A stretch of DNA of 64,000 nt from Pseudoalteromonas sp. R3 (GCF_004014715.1 NZ_CP034835.1:4154001-4218000); one strand, 5' to 3'. Numbered from the stretch's first letter, positions 39,001 to 48,747 are shown. Numbers and translations are program-made. The notes: a model not told the origin generated them from the letters alone.

Positions 39001-40456
39001 TGCGCTTGTGTTGCAGCTGAGCCGCAAGCTGGGCAAATTGCTCTGGGGTACGCTGCAGCGCATCGGCCAGCGCTTGCGTCTGACGCATCAAGGCGGCCTG
39101 ACTGCTGGCACTCAGCGGTAACACTTGCCACGGCATTGATGCGCTTACTTCACTTGTCTGCTGGTGCGTATACTCCTGCAAAATCACATGGGCATTGGTG
39201 CCACCCATGCCCAATGAGCTGACCGCTGCACGCCGTGGTCCATTACTTGGCCAGGGCTTGAGTGTATCGTTGACGTAAAATGGACTGTTCGCAAAGTCAA
39301 TTTTGCTGTTCAGCGGCTGACTGTGCAAACTTGGCGGCAACTCCTGATGACGCAGGGCCTGAACTGCTTTGATAAGGCCTGTGATACCTGCCGCCGCATC
39401 AAGATGGCCCAGATTGGTTTTGACAGAGCCAATGGCGCAGTGCTGTTTTGTATCGCTGGCGTATGCCTGGCTCAGTGCAGCGATTTCAATCGGGTCGCCC
39501 AACTCAGTGCCCGTGCCATGTGCTTCGATATAACCAACGCTGTGCGGTTCAATGCCTGCAAACTCCAAGGCCGCCATGATGGCGTTGGCCTGCCCAGTCA
39601 CACTGGGGGCGGTGTAACCCACTTTATCACGACCGTCGTTGTTGATTGCTGAGCCTTTGATCACAGCCAGAATGTGATCGCCCTCTTGCTGAGCTTCCGC
39701 CAAACGCTTGAGGACCACGGCCGCGCTGCCGCTGCCTATCAGAATACCGTCAGCCTGCTCGCCAAACGCACTCAACTGACCCGACGGTGACAAGCTGCCA
39801 CCCGCTGGCGCATGATAACCCTGATCCTGCGCCAAATTCAGCCATACTCCCCCGGCCAGGGCAGAGTCACACTCAAAATTCTGCAGGGCACGGCAAGCCA
39901 TATGAACAGCAACCAAAGACGTAGAGCAAGCTGTTTGCACTGTGACAGCTGGCCCTTTCAGATCCAGTTCATAACTGACCCGGGTGGCTAGTGAGTCTTT
40001 GTCGTTACCATTGGTCAGCGCCAGTAAACTGGTGATATCACGTGACTGACCCTGTAATAAATTTTGCATCAGATAGGCAGGCACACCACACCCGGCATAT
40101 ACACCCGTTTGTTCTCCCAGTGGCAACCCGGCATGAGCCATTGCATGCCAGCAAGTTTGCAGAAAGTGGCGTTGTTGTGGATCCAGTTGCTCAGCCTCTT
40201 TCGGTGTATATCCAAAGAATTCGGCATCGAACTGCGCGAGTCGCTCAAACGGGACACCACGCTTGACATAATCCGGGTCCGTAAGGTCGGATTCGCTCAC
40301 CCCGGCACGACGCAATGCCTCGTCGTCATAATTTTGTACCGCGCACTGCCCGGCGCGAATGTTGTGCCATAAGGCATCGACGTTATCCGCATCGGGGAAA
40401 CGTCCCGCCATCCCGACGATGGCAATATCCAGTTCACTATACTCATGTTCTGACAT
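36053..40456 (-). CDS. Type I polyketide synthase, KS-AT-KR-ACP
   Basis: The 1,467-residue protein is one extension module. Ketosynthase: catalytic Cys in TACSTSLV (~172), with EAHGTGTELGDP and KTNLGHLDAAAG. Acyltransferase: FSGQGSQY, active Ser in GHSIGEY (~612) and HAFHS (~712), the pattern of malonyl-CoA specificity. Ketoreductase: TGGLGGVGLALA (~1,118) and YCAAN (~1,280). Carrier: LGGDSLVAI (~1,418). There is no dehydratase or enoylreductase, so a 3-hydroxy product is predicted. The start lies two bases after the stop of the FAAL/NRPS gene. It would extend the amino-acyl chain held on that protein by two carbons and pass it to the condensation domain at the start of the giant NRPS. Confidence 0.93.
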   Translation of the reverse strand: MSEHEYSELDIAIVGMAGRFPDADNVDALWHNIRAGQCAVQNYDDEALRRAGVSESDLTDPDYVKRGVPFERLAQFDAEFFGYTPKEAEQLDPQQRHFLQTCWHAMAHAGLPLGEQTGVYAGCGVPAYLMQNLLQGQSRDITSLLALTNGNDKDSLATRVSYELDLKGPAVTVQTACSTSLVAVHMACRALQNFECDSALAGGVWLNLAQDQGYHAPAGGSLSPSGQLSAFGEQADGILIGSGSAAVVLKRLAEAQQEGDHILAVIKGSAINNDGRDKVGYTAPSVTGQANAIMAALEFAGIEPHSVGYIEAHGTGTELGDPIEIAALSQAYASDTKQHCAIGSVKTNLGHLDAAAGITGLIKAVQALRHQELPPSLHSQPLNSKIDFANSPFYVNDTLKPWPSNGPRRAAVSSLGMGGTNAHVILQEYTHQQTSEVSASMPWQVLPLSASSQAALMRQTQALADALQRTPEQFAQLAAQLQHKRSALAVRYACVADSAEQAIAQLLREPQGDKATAPRVALMFSGQGSQYVTMAQPLLRDVPAFKAAFDEVITYFPDALSAELNSVFSPADNEILTANQLLNQTRITQPALFVVAYATAKAYQAHGVRITAMLGHSIGEYAAACLAGVMTLEVATHLVAARGEVLQNMVPGSMLSVMADGKAVAPYLNEELDIAALNSPTNTVVAGTREAIKSLQGELKAADIATTRLHVSHAFHSHLTEAVLPEFADTLEQVLSTSSLQAPHTPFVSNVTGTWITAEQACSAQYWLDHIRQPVNFVSGVSALAERCDVLIEAGPGDTLQKLARQTLGDSVVALHSVSHARDLKAPLPPFAKTLGKLWQLGCAIDWSQVTARPHGQANILPEYVFADSEFWVESKPFETVAFSADNALNTEPQLYVPQWQQAVEFAQTNRALQDKHLLLIAADTPLVSQLSEALHQAGVKVTQVWPGETFSRINEQAYRLDLGSTEQLAQLGEAIGSFEQVIDTRLTSALSPDTLGYNLLLPVLQWLLSLGGRPLSVLASDLFNVLGDDTVNPAKASVLGLTRVAPLEEAQQGCQVLALTEAMVASPTPALIAAIQEDLVHARGEIAYRGTQRFTQSQCAVRNQTGTVKETTKPQRTLITGGLGGVGLALAKHLAQQGHSLVLQTRQSLADSAQWAQLAEDEQQTPQQRARFQQLLDIQARCPQLQVLSADVTDLAAMRAALDAASMPLSSISQVVHAAGLPGGGLVTQLSAEQVLQSTAAKVQGTQNLLTLFAESELDTMVLCSSLASVLGAMAQSDYCAANSYLDAVAQQSHPFAVKVLNWDAWQSTGMAANIELADGLGLTPDAACQLFDKAIGVAQPQVYCASTEWTQLVSATRATEQAILTRLNKPKGHARPELAVEFEAPESELEHKLAALWAEYLGFDEIGIFDSLLELGGDSLVAIQMLAKAKQMFSVELEPAAFFEDPTIDNLAYMIEEQLVAQLQQ

Positions 40457-40458
40457 GT

Positions 40459-43400
40459 TTATGATTCTCTTGCTTTTCGTTTGCGAGCGGCGACGGCACC
40501 CATGCCGCGACGCTGTTTGGCACCACTTTGGGTGCTGCTTGTTTGTGACGCAACCGTCCCGGACTGTTCCAGGTAGGCTGCCAGGCTGGCAATACTGGGA
40601 TAGGCGAATAAATCGGTCAGCTGCAGCTGGCTAAACTGAGGTTTTAAGTCATCATACACAGCCATCAGTAATAGCGAGTGGCCACCCAGGTCGAAGAAAT
40701 TGGCATTCAGATCAAGCTGTTCCGTTGCCAGATGTTTGCGCCACACCGTTTCCAGTGCCTGCTCAATGTCACTACTGGCCGTATTCGAGACAATAATGGG
40801 GGAAGCCTGAACCTTAGGCAGCTGTTGTCGCTCTAGTTTACCGCTGGCATTAATAGGCAGCTGTGGCAGTACCACAATATGTGAAGGCACCATGTATTCT
40901 GGCAATTGCTCAGCTAAAGCACGCTTCAGTTTAGCCGCGTACTCTGCGTCATTGTGACGTTCACTTTGCACATAGGCGATCAGGCTCAGCGCCTGCGTTT
41001 GCTGCTGAGTGATCACAACGGCGGCACTTACATCGGGTAACTGCGTCAGACGCGTTTCAATCTCACCTAATTCAACTCTGAAACCCCGGATTTTTACTTG
41101 ATGGTCGCTACGCCCATGGTAGTGCAGTGCACCTGCTTGCCAGCTAACCAGATCGCCACTTGCATACATGCGCCCTCCGTCATTGGTAAACGGATCGGCA
41201 ATAAAGCGCGTCGCGGTCTGAGCGGCACGTTGCCAATATCCACGCGCCAACATCTCGCCGCCTATATACAGTTCGCCGACTTGCCCGTTCGCTACGGGCT
41301 GCAGGTTATGATCCAGTACGTACAAACGGCGTCCGCCCAGTGCATGCCCCAGTGGTACCGACTCTCCGGGAGTCAGTGGCCGGCAGTCATAAATCGCCGC
41401 TTCAACAACAATTTCTGTGGGCCCATAGGTATTGAGTAAGCGGACGCCACCCAGACCGGCTTGTCGCCAGTCCGATATCCCCTGTTCAGACATGGCCTCG
41501 CCACCGGAGTGAACCTGTCGCAGCCGCGGCAGTGACAATGGGGTTGTTGCAGCAATACGCGCCCAACTGGCGGCAATGCTGCGCCAATAGGCCGCACTCA
41601 AGTCCATGACCGAGATACCGTGACGCTGAGCTTGCTGATACAAAGTCTCTGCATCCCACAAACTATCACCTCGCAGCACCACAGTTGCACCCACCGTCCA
41701 GCTTGGGAACACTTGCTCTACAAAGGCATCAAAATTAATGGTGGCAAACTGCAACACAACGTCATCAGACGCTAAATTGATAAAATCAATCGCCGAGCCG
41801 ATATAGCTCGCCAGCGCCTGATGCTCAATCGCCACGCCTTTGGCCTGGCCGGTCGAGCCTGAAGTGTAATTTAAATACGCCAGTGAATGTGAATGATGAG
41901 ACCACTCTGGCGACTGATTGTGCTCGTGGTATTCGCTCAATAAAGTAACCGGTGAAATCACCGGTACAGATAGCGCAAAGGGCGTGCTGTCACCCAGTAC
42001 AGCAGCACAGCCACTGTCGTCTATCATATGGGTGAGTTTGGCTTGCGGGAAATTCGGGTCGAGTGGTAAGTAAGCGGCGTTGGCTTTGAGGCAGGCCAGC
42101 ACCGAGGCCAGCATCAGCGGCTTACGTGCCTGCATGATACCAACCACTTCACCTGAAAGGCCTTTGCCAACAAGACCATGGGCCAGTCGGTTCGCGGTCT
42201 GCTCCAGCCATGTATAACTGTAGTGCTGATCTTCAAAGATCACCGCGGTGTCATCGGGGTTTTGCTTGGCATATTCACTGATTGCACTCAGCCAGTTTCC
42301 GGCCTGTGCAACCACCTGTGGCCCCACTGCGGCATCCGACAGTGTCATCGACTCGGCCTGCAATGACCAGTTTCCGATGGCCTGCTCTGCCTGCTGTGGC
42401 AACTGGTTGAGTAACTGCTGATATGCATCACACAATCGGGCAATGGTCGATGTCTGATACAATGCCTGATTATATTGTAGTTCAATAGTCAGCTGTCCCT
42501 GACCATCCAGTCGGGAATCAATGCTGAGGTCAAACTGGGTCTGCTGCTGTAAAGACTGCGCGCTACTCGTTGTCGTGCCCGCTAAGGTCAACGCATCTGT
42601 CACGTCCTGCTCCAGGTGGTTATACATTACCTGGAATAAAGGCGTCTGCCCTAAAGCTCTGTGCGGATTGAGTATTTCCACCAGCTTTTCAAACGGGTAG
42701 TCCTGATGACGCTGCGCCTCAAGTGCCGCAGTCTTGCACTCTGTGAGCAGCTGAACAAAACTTTGCTCCGGCGCTACTGCGCCACGGATCACCTGGGTAT
42801 TGATAAAAAAGCCAACCAAATTATGTAGCTGAGCCAGATTTCGGTTTGCCACGGCAACGCCGATCTGCGGCTGGCGTTTGCCACTGACACGGTAAAACAG
42901 TACCTGCAAGCTGCTCAGCAATAGCATAAACAGGCTGGCATTGTTGCCATGTGCCAGTTGTTGCAGCTTATCGGTGTGTTTGTGATCCAATGTAAATTGC
43001 ATTACACCCAGTGGCGCAGTCAGATCTGCGCCTCGCGCTCGCTCTGGCGCGAACAACTCTTCATCTCCCTGACCATCCAACCTTTGCTGCCAATAAGCCA
43101 GCTGCGCAGCAGCCTGCTCAGATCCCAGCCATTCACCTTGCCACAGGGCAAAATCACCATAGTGAATGGCATCATTGTGAGTCGACGCATTCGGTGTGTT
43201 GGCACACAATGCATTGTACTGCCGCGTGACCTCCGCCAGGATCAAATCAAAGCTCCAGGCATCGCTGGCAATATGGTGCATAACCAGCACAAACCTATGA
43301 TGCTGCTCAGAGTGCGAGATCAAAGCTGCGCGGAAGTTTTCCCCCTTGTCCAGTGCGAAAGGTTGCTGCGAAATTTGTTGTTGTATTGTCTGAGCTTGCG

Positions 43401-45690
43401 CAGTGGGATTGGCGGCATCGCTAACATCGTGCTCTTGCCACTGCAATGGCTGCGCAGTGGTGCGCTGGCGCCACTGACCCGTTGCATTTTTGAAGTACGC
43501 CTGACGCAGAGCCGGTTGTGATTCAAGCACTTTGGCACAGGCCTGTTTAAGCAGCTCAGGCTCAATACTCCCCTGCAACGCCAAAGTAGCACCAATATGA
43601 TAGGCACTGCTTTGCGGTTCCAGTTGCCATAAGAACAACTGCCTTTGTTGCTGGGTACTCAGCGGATAATCAGCCAACTGTGATGCCACAAGCTGAATAC
43701 CTGGTGACGCTTTAGCTTCTCTGACCAGCTGACAGAAATCTGCAAAACGGTGCGCTGCGAACAGGCTAGTGGGTTCAAGCTGACAGTCCAGTTCATTTTG
43801 GATCAAGGCCAGTAGTTGAGCGGCTTTAATTGAACTGCCACCAAGCGCGAAGAAATCGGCATCATCATGATTTACCGGATAACGTAATACACTTTGCCAG
43901 TGCTGAGCCAATTGCTGCGTTAGCGCATCCCAGTGCGACATATCCGCACCTGACGAGGCGGTGTTGAGTGATTGCAACTGAGTGAGAGTAAAATCACCAT
44001 AACTGGCCAGTTCACCTGCATTGCGCAATTTCAGGCAGGCGCTACGCTGCAGCTTGCCACTGGACGTTTTAGGCAAGCCGCCCTGATCTAACAACAAGAT
44101 CAGCTCCGGACAGGCACCGAACTGCTCGGTAATAAAGTCGCGAACAATCAATGCCGTTTGCTCAGCTGGTGTGTCATTGCGATAGCTATTACTGGTTTCA
44201 ATCGCCAGGCCAATCCCTTCGCCACTTTCTTTGCTGGGCACCGGGAAGGCTGAAACACGCCCCTTGCGAACAAAGCTTAGCTCGGCTTCGATGGCCCGTT
44301 CGATATCCTGAGGATAGACGTTATGACCATTCATGATGATCAAATCTTTTTGTCGGCCAGAAATATAAAGCTGACCGTCAAAAACATAGCCGACATCACC
44401 GGTTCTCAACCAGCGCTTACCTTCGCACTCAACAAACGTTTCCTGCGTCGCTTGCTCATTTTGCCAGTACCCCAAGGCAATGCTCGGCCCCGCGGCCCAA
44501 ATTTCACCAATTTCTCCGTCTGCCAGTGCACGCTGCGATTGCGGGCAAGTGATCCGCACAGTATGTTCTCTGGCGGGCTTACCACAGCCCACCTGATGAC
44601 TATATGCGTCGGTATCGCGGAGGTCTTTGGCCTCAACCTGGTTAGCTTGCCCCTCTGCCAGCCCCTGATTATCGAAAGCACGGATAACCGCACCGCCGCC
44701 GGCCTCTGTACCGGTTACCATCAAGGTGCCCTCAGCCAACCCATAACACGGGTAAATGGCTGACGCTTTCACGCCCTGAGGTGCAAAGCGCTCAGCAAAA
44801 TCCAGTAAGGTATCATGGCGGATCGGCTCAGCGCCGGAGAAAGCGACACGCCAGCTGCTTAAGTCGAGCCCTTCCAGCTGTTTTTCACGCACACGCTCAA
44901 GACAAAGACGATATGAGAAGTCTGGCCCCCCGGAGATAGTACCTCCATACTCGCTGATCAGCTGCAACCAACGGGCCGGGCGTTCCATAAAATAGCGTGG
45001 CGAGCACAACACAAGGAGGTAACCGGTATAGATAGGTTGTAATAACCCACCGATTAGCCCCATGTCATGAAAGAGCGGAAGCCAGCTCACCAAAACATCT
45101 TGCTCGCTGGTTTGCATGCGTTCGGCAATGGCAATTTCATTGGCTAACAAGTTGCCATGACTGACCATTACCCCTTTGGGCTTAGCTGTTGAGCCTGAGG
45201 TGTATTGTAAAAACGCAATTTCATCGCTAGATGCCGGGTGGCGCGGCGCTGGTGGCGTATCCCCCGTCAACTCATCAACCACCTGGACCACCACTTCACT
45301 CAGGGACTCACACATAGCCGAAACCGTGTCAGCGAAACGGCTGGTCGTCAGGACCAGTGTTGCACTGGCATCTTCTGCAATACCCACTGTCCGGGCAATA
45401 TGCTGTGCTTTGGTCGACTCGGGTGGAAAACTCGGAATGGCAGTCACACCCAGATACTGGCAGGCAAGAAAACTGGTGACATACTCGATACCTGTGTCCA
45501 TTAAGATCAGTGCTCTGTCACCTGCATTTACATGCGCCTGAAGGTGGCCCGCAAGCCATACACTCTGCTCATAAAGAGCCAGATAGCTCCAGCGGGTATG
45601 GGCTTTTTTATCCACACAAACTAATGCTGTTTGCTGAGGTTTTTGCTCAGCATGGCGGGCAAGCTGATCCATTATCGTCGTGGCGGTCAT
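40459..45690 (-). CDS. Loading NRPS: FAAL-T-C-A-T (PvdL-like start)
   Basis: The frame opens at 45735, but ATG 45690, six bases after GGAG, gives a normal start (MTATTIMDQLARHAEQ) and 1,743 residues. Order: fatty acyl-AMP ligase (1-590; LQYTSGSTAKPKGVMVSH, SWLPLFHDMGLI); carrier (LGGSSIKAA near 610); condensation domain (HHIASDAWS near 805, Ala in place of the usual Gly); A domain (LNYTSGSTGQAKGV near 1,270); carrier (LGGHSLLLM near 1,665). Specificity residues DAEDHGTVE resemble, from memory, the pyoverdine lysine code DGEDHGTVV. This is the layout of the PvdL N-terminus, which attaches a fatty acid to the nascent siderophore. The next gene is the PKS. Confidence 0.92.
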   Translation of the reverse strand: MTATTIMDQLARHAEQKPQQTALVCVDKKAHTRWSYLALYEQSVWLAGHLQAHVNAGDRALILMDTGIEYVTSFLACQYLGVTAIPSFPPESTKAQHIARTVGIAEDASATLVLTTSRFADTVSAMCESLSEVVVQVVDELTGDTPPAPRHPASSDEIAFLQYTSGSTAKPKGVMVSHGNLLANEIAIAERMQTSEQDVLVSWLPLFHDMGLIGGLLQPIYTGYLLVLCSPRYFMERPARWLQLISEYGGTISGGPDFSYRLCLERVREKQLEGLDLSSWRVAFSGAEPIRHDTLLDFAERFAPQGVKASAIYPCYGLAEGTLMVTGTEAGGGAVIRAFDNQGLAEGQANQVEAKDLRDTDAYSHQVGCGKPAREHTVRITCPQSQRALADGEIGEIWAAGPSIALGYWQNEQATQETFVECEGKRWLRTGDVGYVFDGQLYISGRQKDLIIMNGHNVYPQDIERAIEAELSFVRKGRVSAFPVPSKESGEGIGLAIETSNSYRNDTPAEQTALIVRDFITEQFGACPELILLLDQGGLPKTSSGKLQRSACLKLRNAGELASYGDFTLTQLQSLNTASSGADMSHWDALTQQLAQHWQSVLRYPVNHDDADFFALGGSSIKAAQLLALIQNELDCQLEPTSLFAAHRFADFCQLVREAKASPGIQLVASQLADYPLSTQQQRQLFLWQLEPQSSAYHIGATLALQGSIEPELLKQACAKVLESQPALRQAYFKNATGQWRQRTTAQPLQWQEHDVSDAANPTAQAQTIQQQISQQPFALDKGENFRAALISHSEQHHRFVLVMHHIASDAWSFDLILAEVTRQYNALCANTPNASTHNDAIHYGDFALWQGEWLGSEQAAAQLAYWQQRLDGQGDEELFAPERARGADLTAPLGVMQFTLDHKHTDKLQQLAHGNNASLFMLLLSSLQVLFYRVSGKRQPQIGVAVANRNLAQLHNLVGFFINTQVIRGAVAPEQSFVQLLTECKTAALEAQRHQDYPFEKLVEILNPHRALGQTPLFQVMYNHLEQDVTDALTLAGTTTSSAQSLQQQTQFDLSIDSRLDGQGQLTIELQYNQALYQTSTIARLCDAYQQLLNQLPQQAEQAIGNWSLQAESMTLSDAAVGPQVVAQAGNWLSAISEYAKQNPDDTAVIFEDQHYSYTWLEQTANRLAHGLVGKGLSGEVVGIMQARKPLMLASVLACLKANAAYLPLDPNFPQAKLTHMIDDSGCAAVLGDSTPFALSVPVISPVTLLSEYHEHNQSPEWSHHSHSLAYLNYTSGSTGQAKGVAIEHQALASYIGSAIDFINLASDDVVLQFATINFDAFVEQVFPSWTVGATVVLRGDSLWDAETLYQQAQRHGISVMDLSAAYWRSIAASWARIAATTPLSLPRLRQVHSGGEAMSEQGISDWRQAGLGGVRLLNTYGPTEIVVEAAIYDCRPLTPGESVPLGHALGGRRLYVLDHNLQPVANGQVGELYIGGEMLARGYWQRAAQTATRFIADPFTNDGGRMYASGDLVSWQAGALHYHGRSDHQVKIRGFRVELGEIETRLTQLPDVSAAVVITQQQTQALSLIAYVQSERHNDAEYAAKLKRALAEQLPEYMVPSHIVVLPQLPINASGKLERQQLPKVQASPIIVSNTASSDIEQALETVWRKHLATEQLDLNANFFDLGGHSLLLMAVYDDLKPQFSQLQLTDLFAYPSIASLAAYLEQSGTVASQTSSTQSGAKQRRGMGAVAARKRKARES

Positions 45691-45804
45691 GGGATACTCC
45701 GTAAAACATACAGACAGGGAGGCAGGGGCATACAATCCCCTGTATTAGCCAGGTGCGCATCACTATGAGTACCTCAATACCCATCACAATACGCGAAAGA
45801 AGAG

Positions 45805-46008
45805 TTACTGTTCCATTGCCTGGCGAAGGCTGAGTGGACGCATATCGGTCCAGTGTTCATTGATGTAGGCCAGACAGGTCTCTTTATCACCTTCCACACC
45901 CACGTCTTTCCAGCCACCCGGAACGCTTTTATAGCTGGGCCAGAGTGAATATTGCTCTTCGTGGTTGACCAATACCTTGAAGGTGCCATTTTCATTGTCA
46001 AAGCTCAT
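45805..46008 (-). CDS. MbtH-like protein
   Basis: The short protein (67 residues from ATG 46008; the frame opens at TTG 46020) carries the family pattern [20 protein letters not shown] and a [10 protein letters not shown] end. MbtH proteins bind A domains and are needed for many of them to fold or work. GGAG stands six bases before ATG 46008, and that start matches the usual MSFDNE. It lies between the acylase and the FAAL/NRPS gene on the same strand, in the place expected of a helper for the A domains here. Confidence 0.95.
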   Translation of the reverse strand: MSFDNENGTFKVLVNHEEQYSLWPSYKSVPGGWKDVGVEGDKETCLAYINEHWTDMRPLSLRQAMEQ

Positions 46009-46063
46009 CATATTCTCCAAAAATCAGACTGTCGGCATAGTGACGCGCGACAGCCTGGGTTTT

Positions 46064-48454
46064 TTAGTCTTTTTTCACAATCAGTTTGGTACTGCTGATG
46101 GCACTGAGCGCAATTTGCCAGGGGTAAAATGGCAAGGTGATCAGACCGCCTTGCTGGGCATAGCGCCGGCTACTGTCACTGAAGTGCACTGAGTTACGGT
46201 TAGCGCTTTGAGAATGAAGTAACAAGCCTTTGGCCACAGGTCCCCAGTAATCAAAGCCCACCACCATCATCCAGCTGGAGCCATAGTTAACCTCATAACC
46301 GTCACGGGTTAATTCAGACCACAACGGCTGACCGTCAACTATGCTGGTCAGTGGCGTGGGAGCGGGCTTGGCAAAGCTGGTGAGATCCATGCCATTGGCC
46401 GGGGCAAACATGTTAAATCCACCGCTGCTGTGATCCGGACCAGGCCAAGCCATACGCTCGCTTCCTTTACGCAGGTATTGGATCTCGCCGTAAGGTGCAT
46501 CCAGTGCGAATCCATAATGTTGTAAATTGACACCAGCACTCAGCAGCTTCTCAAGAATAGTGCGCTCACTTTTCAGGGTGTGTGGCGTGGTGGTTGGCTG
46601 AGTTGCGTCAAACGGTACAACGAAATCCTGGCTCGTATCCAGCGCTCTAAAAAACTCTCGGGCAAGGTGGGCGGCTTTAGAATCCAGGTTAAATTGGCCA
46701 TCCCATTGTGCAAATGCCGCACAGATAGGGTCCACCTGAGCGCTGACTTGCTCGCTTAACACCAGGGTCTGACCGCCATAGTGTTGACACAGGCCTGCAA
46801 CCACCGCTCGTTGATCGGCATAATAACTGCCATTGCCCAGTATGACTTTTTCTAACTCAGACAAGTCGAAACGGCCATCCCGGCCACGCTGCGTATTAAG
46901 CAACTCATGTGCGTACCGGCTGCGCTCCGATTGTTTTGCATCTACCTTGCCAAATAAGGGAGACACCTCCCGGATGGGTTGCTCCGGATTGGTTAACCAG
47001 AATGAGTCATTGGAGTTTTGCACATAATCACGGCGCCTGAGAGAGGGAGACTTATCTAAATCGATGGCGCCATTAAATATCATATCACTGCGATCACCAG
47101 GCAATACAACCTGGCCCGTCGACGCAAACACTGCGGCTGTAAATGGATCGGTGCGCAGCCACTCTAATGCCACAGGTGACAAGTCTGGCACGTTAGAGTC
47201 ATCGGTATAAAACGTCTCTCCCAGCCTGTCAGCGGCGAGTGTATTGTTAAAGGATAATCCATTATAACGTGCTGATGCTGCTGCTAATTCATCTATTGAA
47301 GCAGCCTTATTGTAAGCGAGCCAATGATCTATGGCCTCAAAGTTCTCCAGGTTGACATCACGAACGGCAAAAGCAACGCTCCCTTGCCAGGGAAAGTTTT
47401 GTGCATCTTCCAGTAGAAAACCAAAATGGGTTGTGTAAGCGGTGTGCTCATGTGTCTCGATCCCGCCAGCAGTTTTAACCGGGATTTGGATTTGACGGGT
47501 TTGTAGATCGCGCCACTGTCCTTCGTACCGATAACGAAGCGGGTTATTCGGGTCCATCGTCAGGCGGTAAAACACATGGTGCAAAGCACTGGAAAAAGTG
47601 TGCGTCCAGGCTAAATTGCGATTGAAGCCAATATTCACGACGCCGGGCACACCAACAACGGACGCGCCCATAACATCCAACTCTCCCGGGATCGTTGCAT
47701 GATGCGTCCAAAAACGAGAGTTACCATTAAACGGGAAATGCGGGTTGGCCAGCACCATACCTCGTCCGTTGGCTGTGACCGACTGACCCAGTGCCCATCC
47801 ATTGGAACCTTGAGTGATATCACCAACAGACTCTGACACCACATCGACTCCGCTCAGACTATCAGACTGAGGTGGCGCAGCCTGGATCAGCATAGGCAAC
47901 ATGCGCCCTAAGCTGCCTTGTACGCTCATCAGCATTAGACTAGAGACAACATCATGTGCGGTGATGGGCTTAACCCAGGACTGGTCTCGACATGCCTGAT
48001 CCAGTGTTTCTCGACCTGCTGCGACTTCGCTCAGAAAGTGGTTATACCCAGCCGCAAACCCTTCCGCCAGCGCTTTACTGTTGTCCGACATCTGATCGTA
48101 ATGCTGTGCGACGCGCCCAGGCAAATCCAGGATCCGATACCCAATATCTGAGTATAAATAGTAATTATCCTGGCCCCGGCGGTGCGCCCCCAGGTATTTG
48201 GCGCGCTCCCCTCGCTGACGCAGATAACCGTCGGCCAGTATGCAGGCATGATCCTGCGCCTGCGCAAAGGCATTACCATATCCAAGTCCGTACAAAGTAT
48301 CTGCTTTTACGTGTGCAATACCCAGATGCGTGCGAGTGATCCTAACAGATTCCTGGGCGTTAAAATGTGCTGGTGTGGAGGCTGCTTGTTGAGCAGCAAC
48401 CGCGCTCCCCATGCAGATTGATAAACCAGCCATACTCAACTTAAAAAAGTTCAT
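46064..48454 (-). CDS. Periplasmic N-terminal-nucleophile acylase (PvdQ-like, penicillin amidase family)
   Basis: The 796-residue precursor has a signal peptide (LSMAGLSICMGSAVAA), an alpha chain and a GSNGWALG block, where self-cleavage before Ser ~217 makes it the beta-chain nucleophile. Later blocks (VLANPHFPFN, NIGFNRNLAWTHTFS, NDSFWLTNPEQPI) are typical of the family. PvdQ removes the fatty acid from pyoverdine precursors in the periplasm; related enzymes cleave acyl-homoserine lactones. The FAAL domain two genes downstream on the same strand argues for the precursor-deacylation role. AGGA precedes ATG 48454. It is the first gene of the operon. Confidence 0.9.
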   Translation of the reverse strand: MNFFKLSMAGLSICMGSAVAAQQAASTPAHFNAQESVRITRTHLGIAHVKADTLYGLGYGNAFAQAQDHACILADGYLRQRGERAKYLGAHRRGQDNYYLYSDIGYRILDLPGRVAQHYDQMSDNSKALAEGFAAGYNHFLSEVAAGRETLDQACRDQSWVKPITAHDVVSSLMLMSVQGSLGRMLPMLIQAAPPQSDSLSGVDVVSESVGDITQGSNGWALGQSVTANGRGMVLANPHFPFNGNSRFWTHHATIPGELDVMGASVVGVPGVVNIGFNRNLAWTHTFSSALHHVFYRLTMDPNNPLRYRYEGQWRDLQTRQIQIPVKTAGGIETHEHTAYTTHFGFLLEDAQNFPWQGSVAFAVRDVNLENFEAIDHWLAYNKAASIDELAAASARYNGLSFNNTLAADRLGETFYTDDSNVPDLSPVALEWLRTDPFTAAVFASTGQVVLPGDRSDMIFNGAIDLDKSPSLRRRDYVQNSNDSFWLTNPEQPIREVSPLFGKVDAKQSERSRYAHELLNTQRGRDGRFDLSELEKVILGNGSYYADQRAVVAGLCQHYGGQTLVLSEQVSAQVDPICAAFAQWDGQFNLDSKAAHLAREFFRALDTSQDFVVPFDATQPTTTPHTLKSERTILEKLLSAGVNLQHYGFALDAPYGEIQYLRKGSERMAWPGPDHSSGGFNMFAPANGMDLTSFAKPAPTPLTSIVDGQPLWSELTRDGYEVNYGSSWMMVVGFDYWGPVAKGLLLHSQSANRNSVHFSDSSRRYAQQGGLITLPFYPWQIALSAISSTKLIVKKD

Positions 48455-48718
48455 ATTAATCCTTTTGGTTACAAATTACACAGCAGCCTATGACGATAAA
48501 TCTCGTCGCAGGCCCTCCTTGTAGACGTCATAAAAGATTAAAAAAAACAGGGCTGGCAACCAAATAGTGTTAGACCCAATGCTCATTGCCATGGCAATTA
48601 TTTAAAATTCAAACACAAACGAACTCACTATCTCCTAATCAATCCACTGAGCACCCAACCCGCCAGCCCCCTGCCGAACACACTTTCGCAATATTTGCTA
48701 CAACAACCAGAAACACAC

Positions 48719-48747
48719 TTGACTTGTGAATACAAAATATAAATAAT
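48719..48747 (+). promoter_or_regulatory. Probable sigma-70 promoter of the ECF sigma gene
   Basis: TTGACT (48719-48724), 17 bases, AATAAT (48742-48747), each with five of six consensus matches. The Fur box at 48755 falls on the expected start site, giving direct Fur repression. Confidence 0.65.

Noticed and set aside
45723..45742. CAGGGG/CCCCTG hairpin between the MbtH and FAAL/NRPS genes as a terminator
   Set aside because: Six-base stem with no T-run inside an apparent operon; more likely a processing or chance structure.
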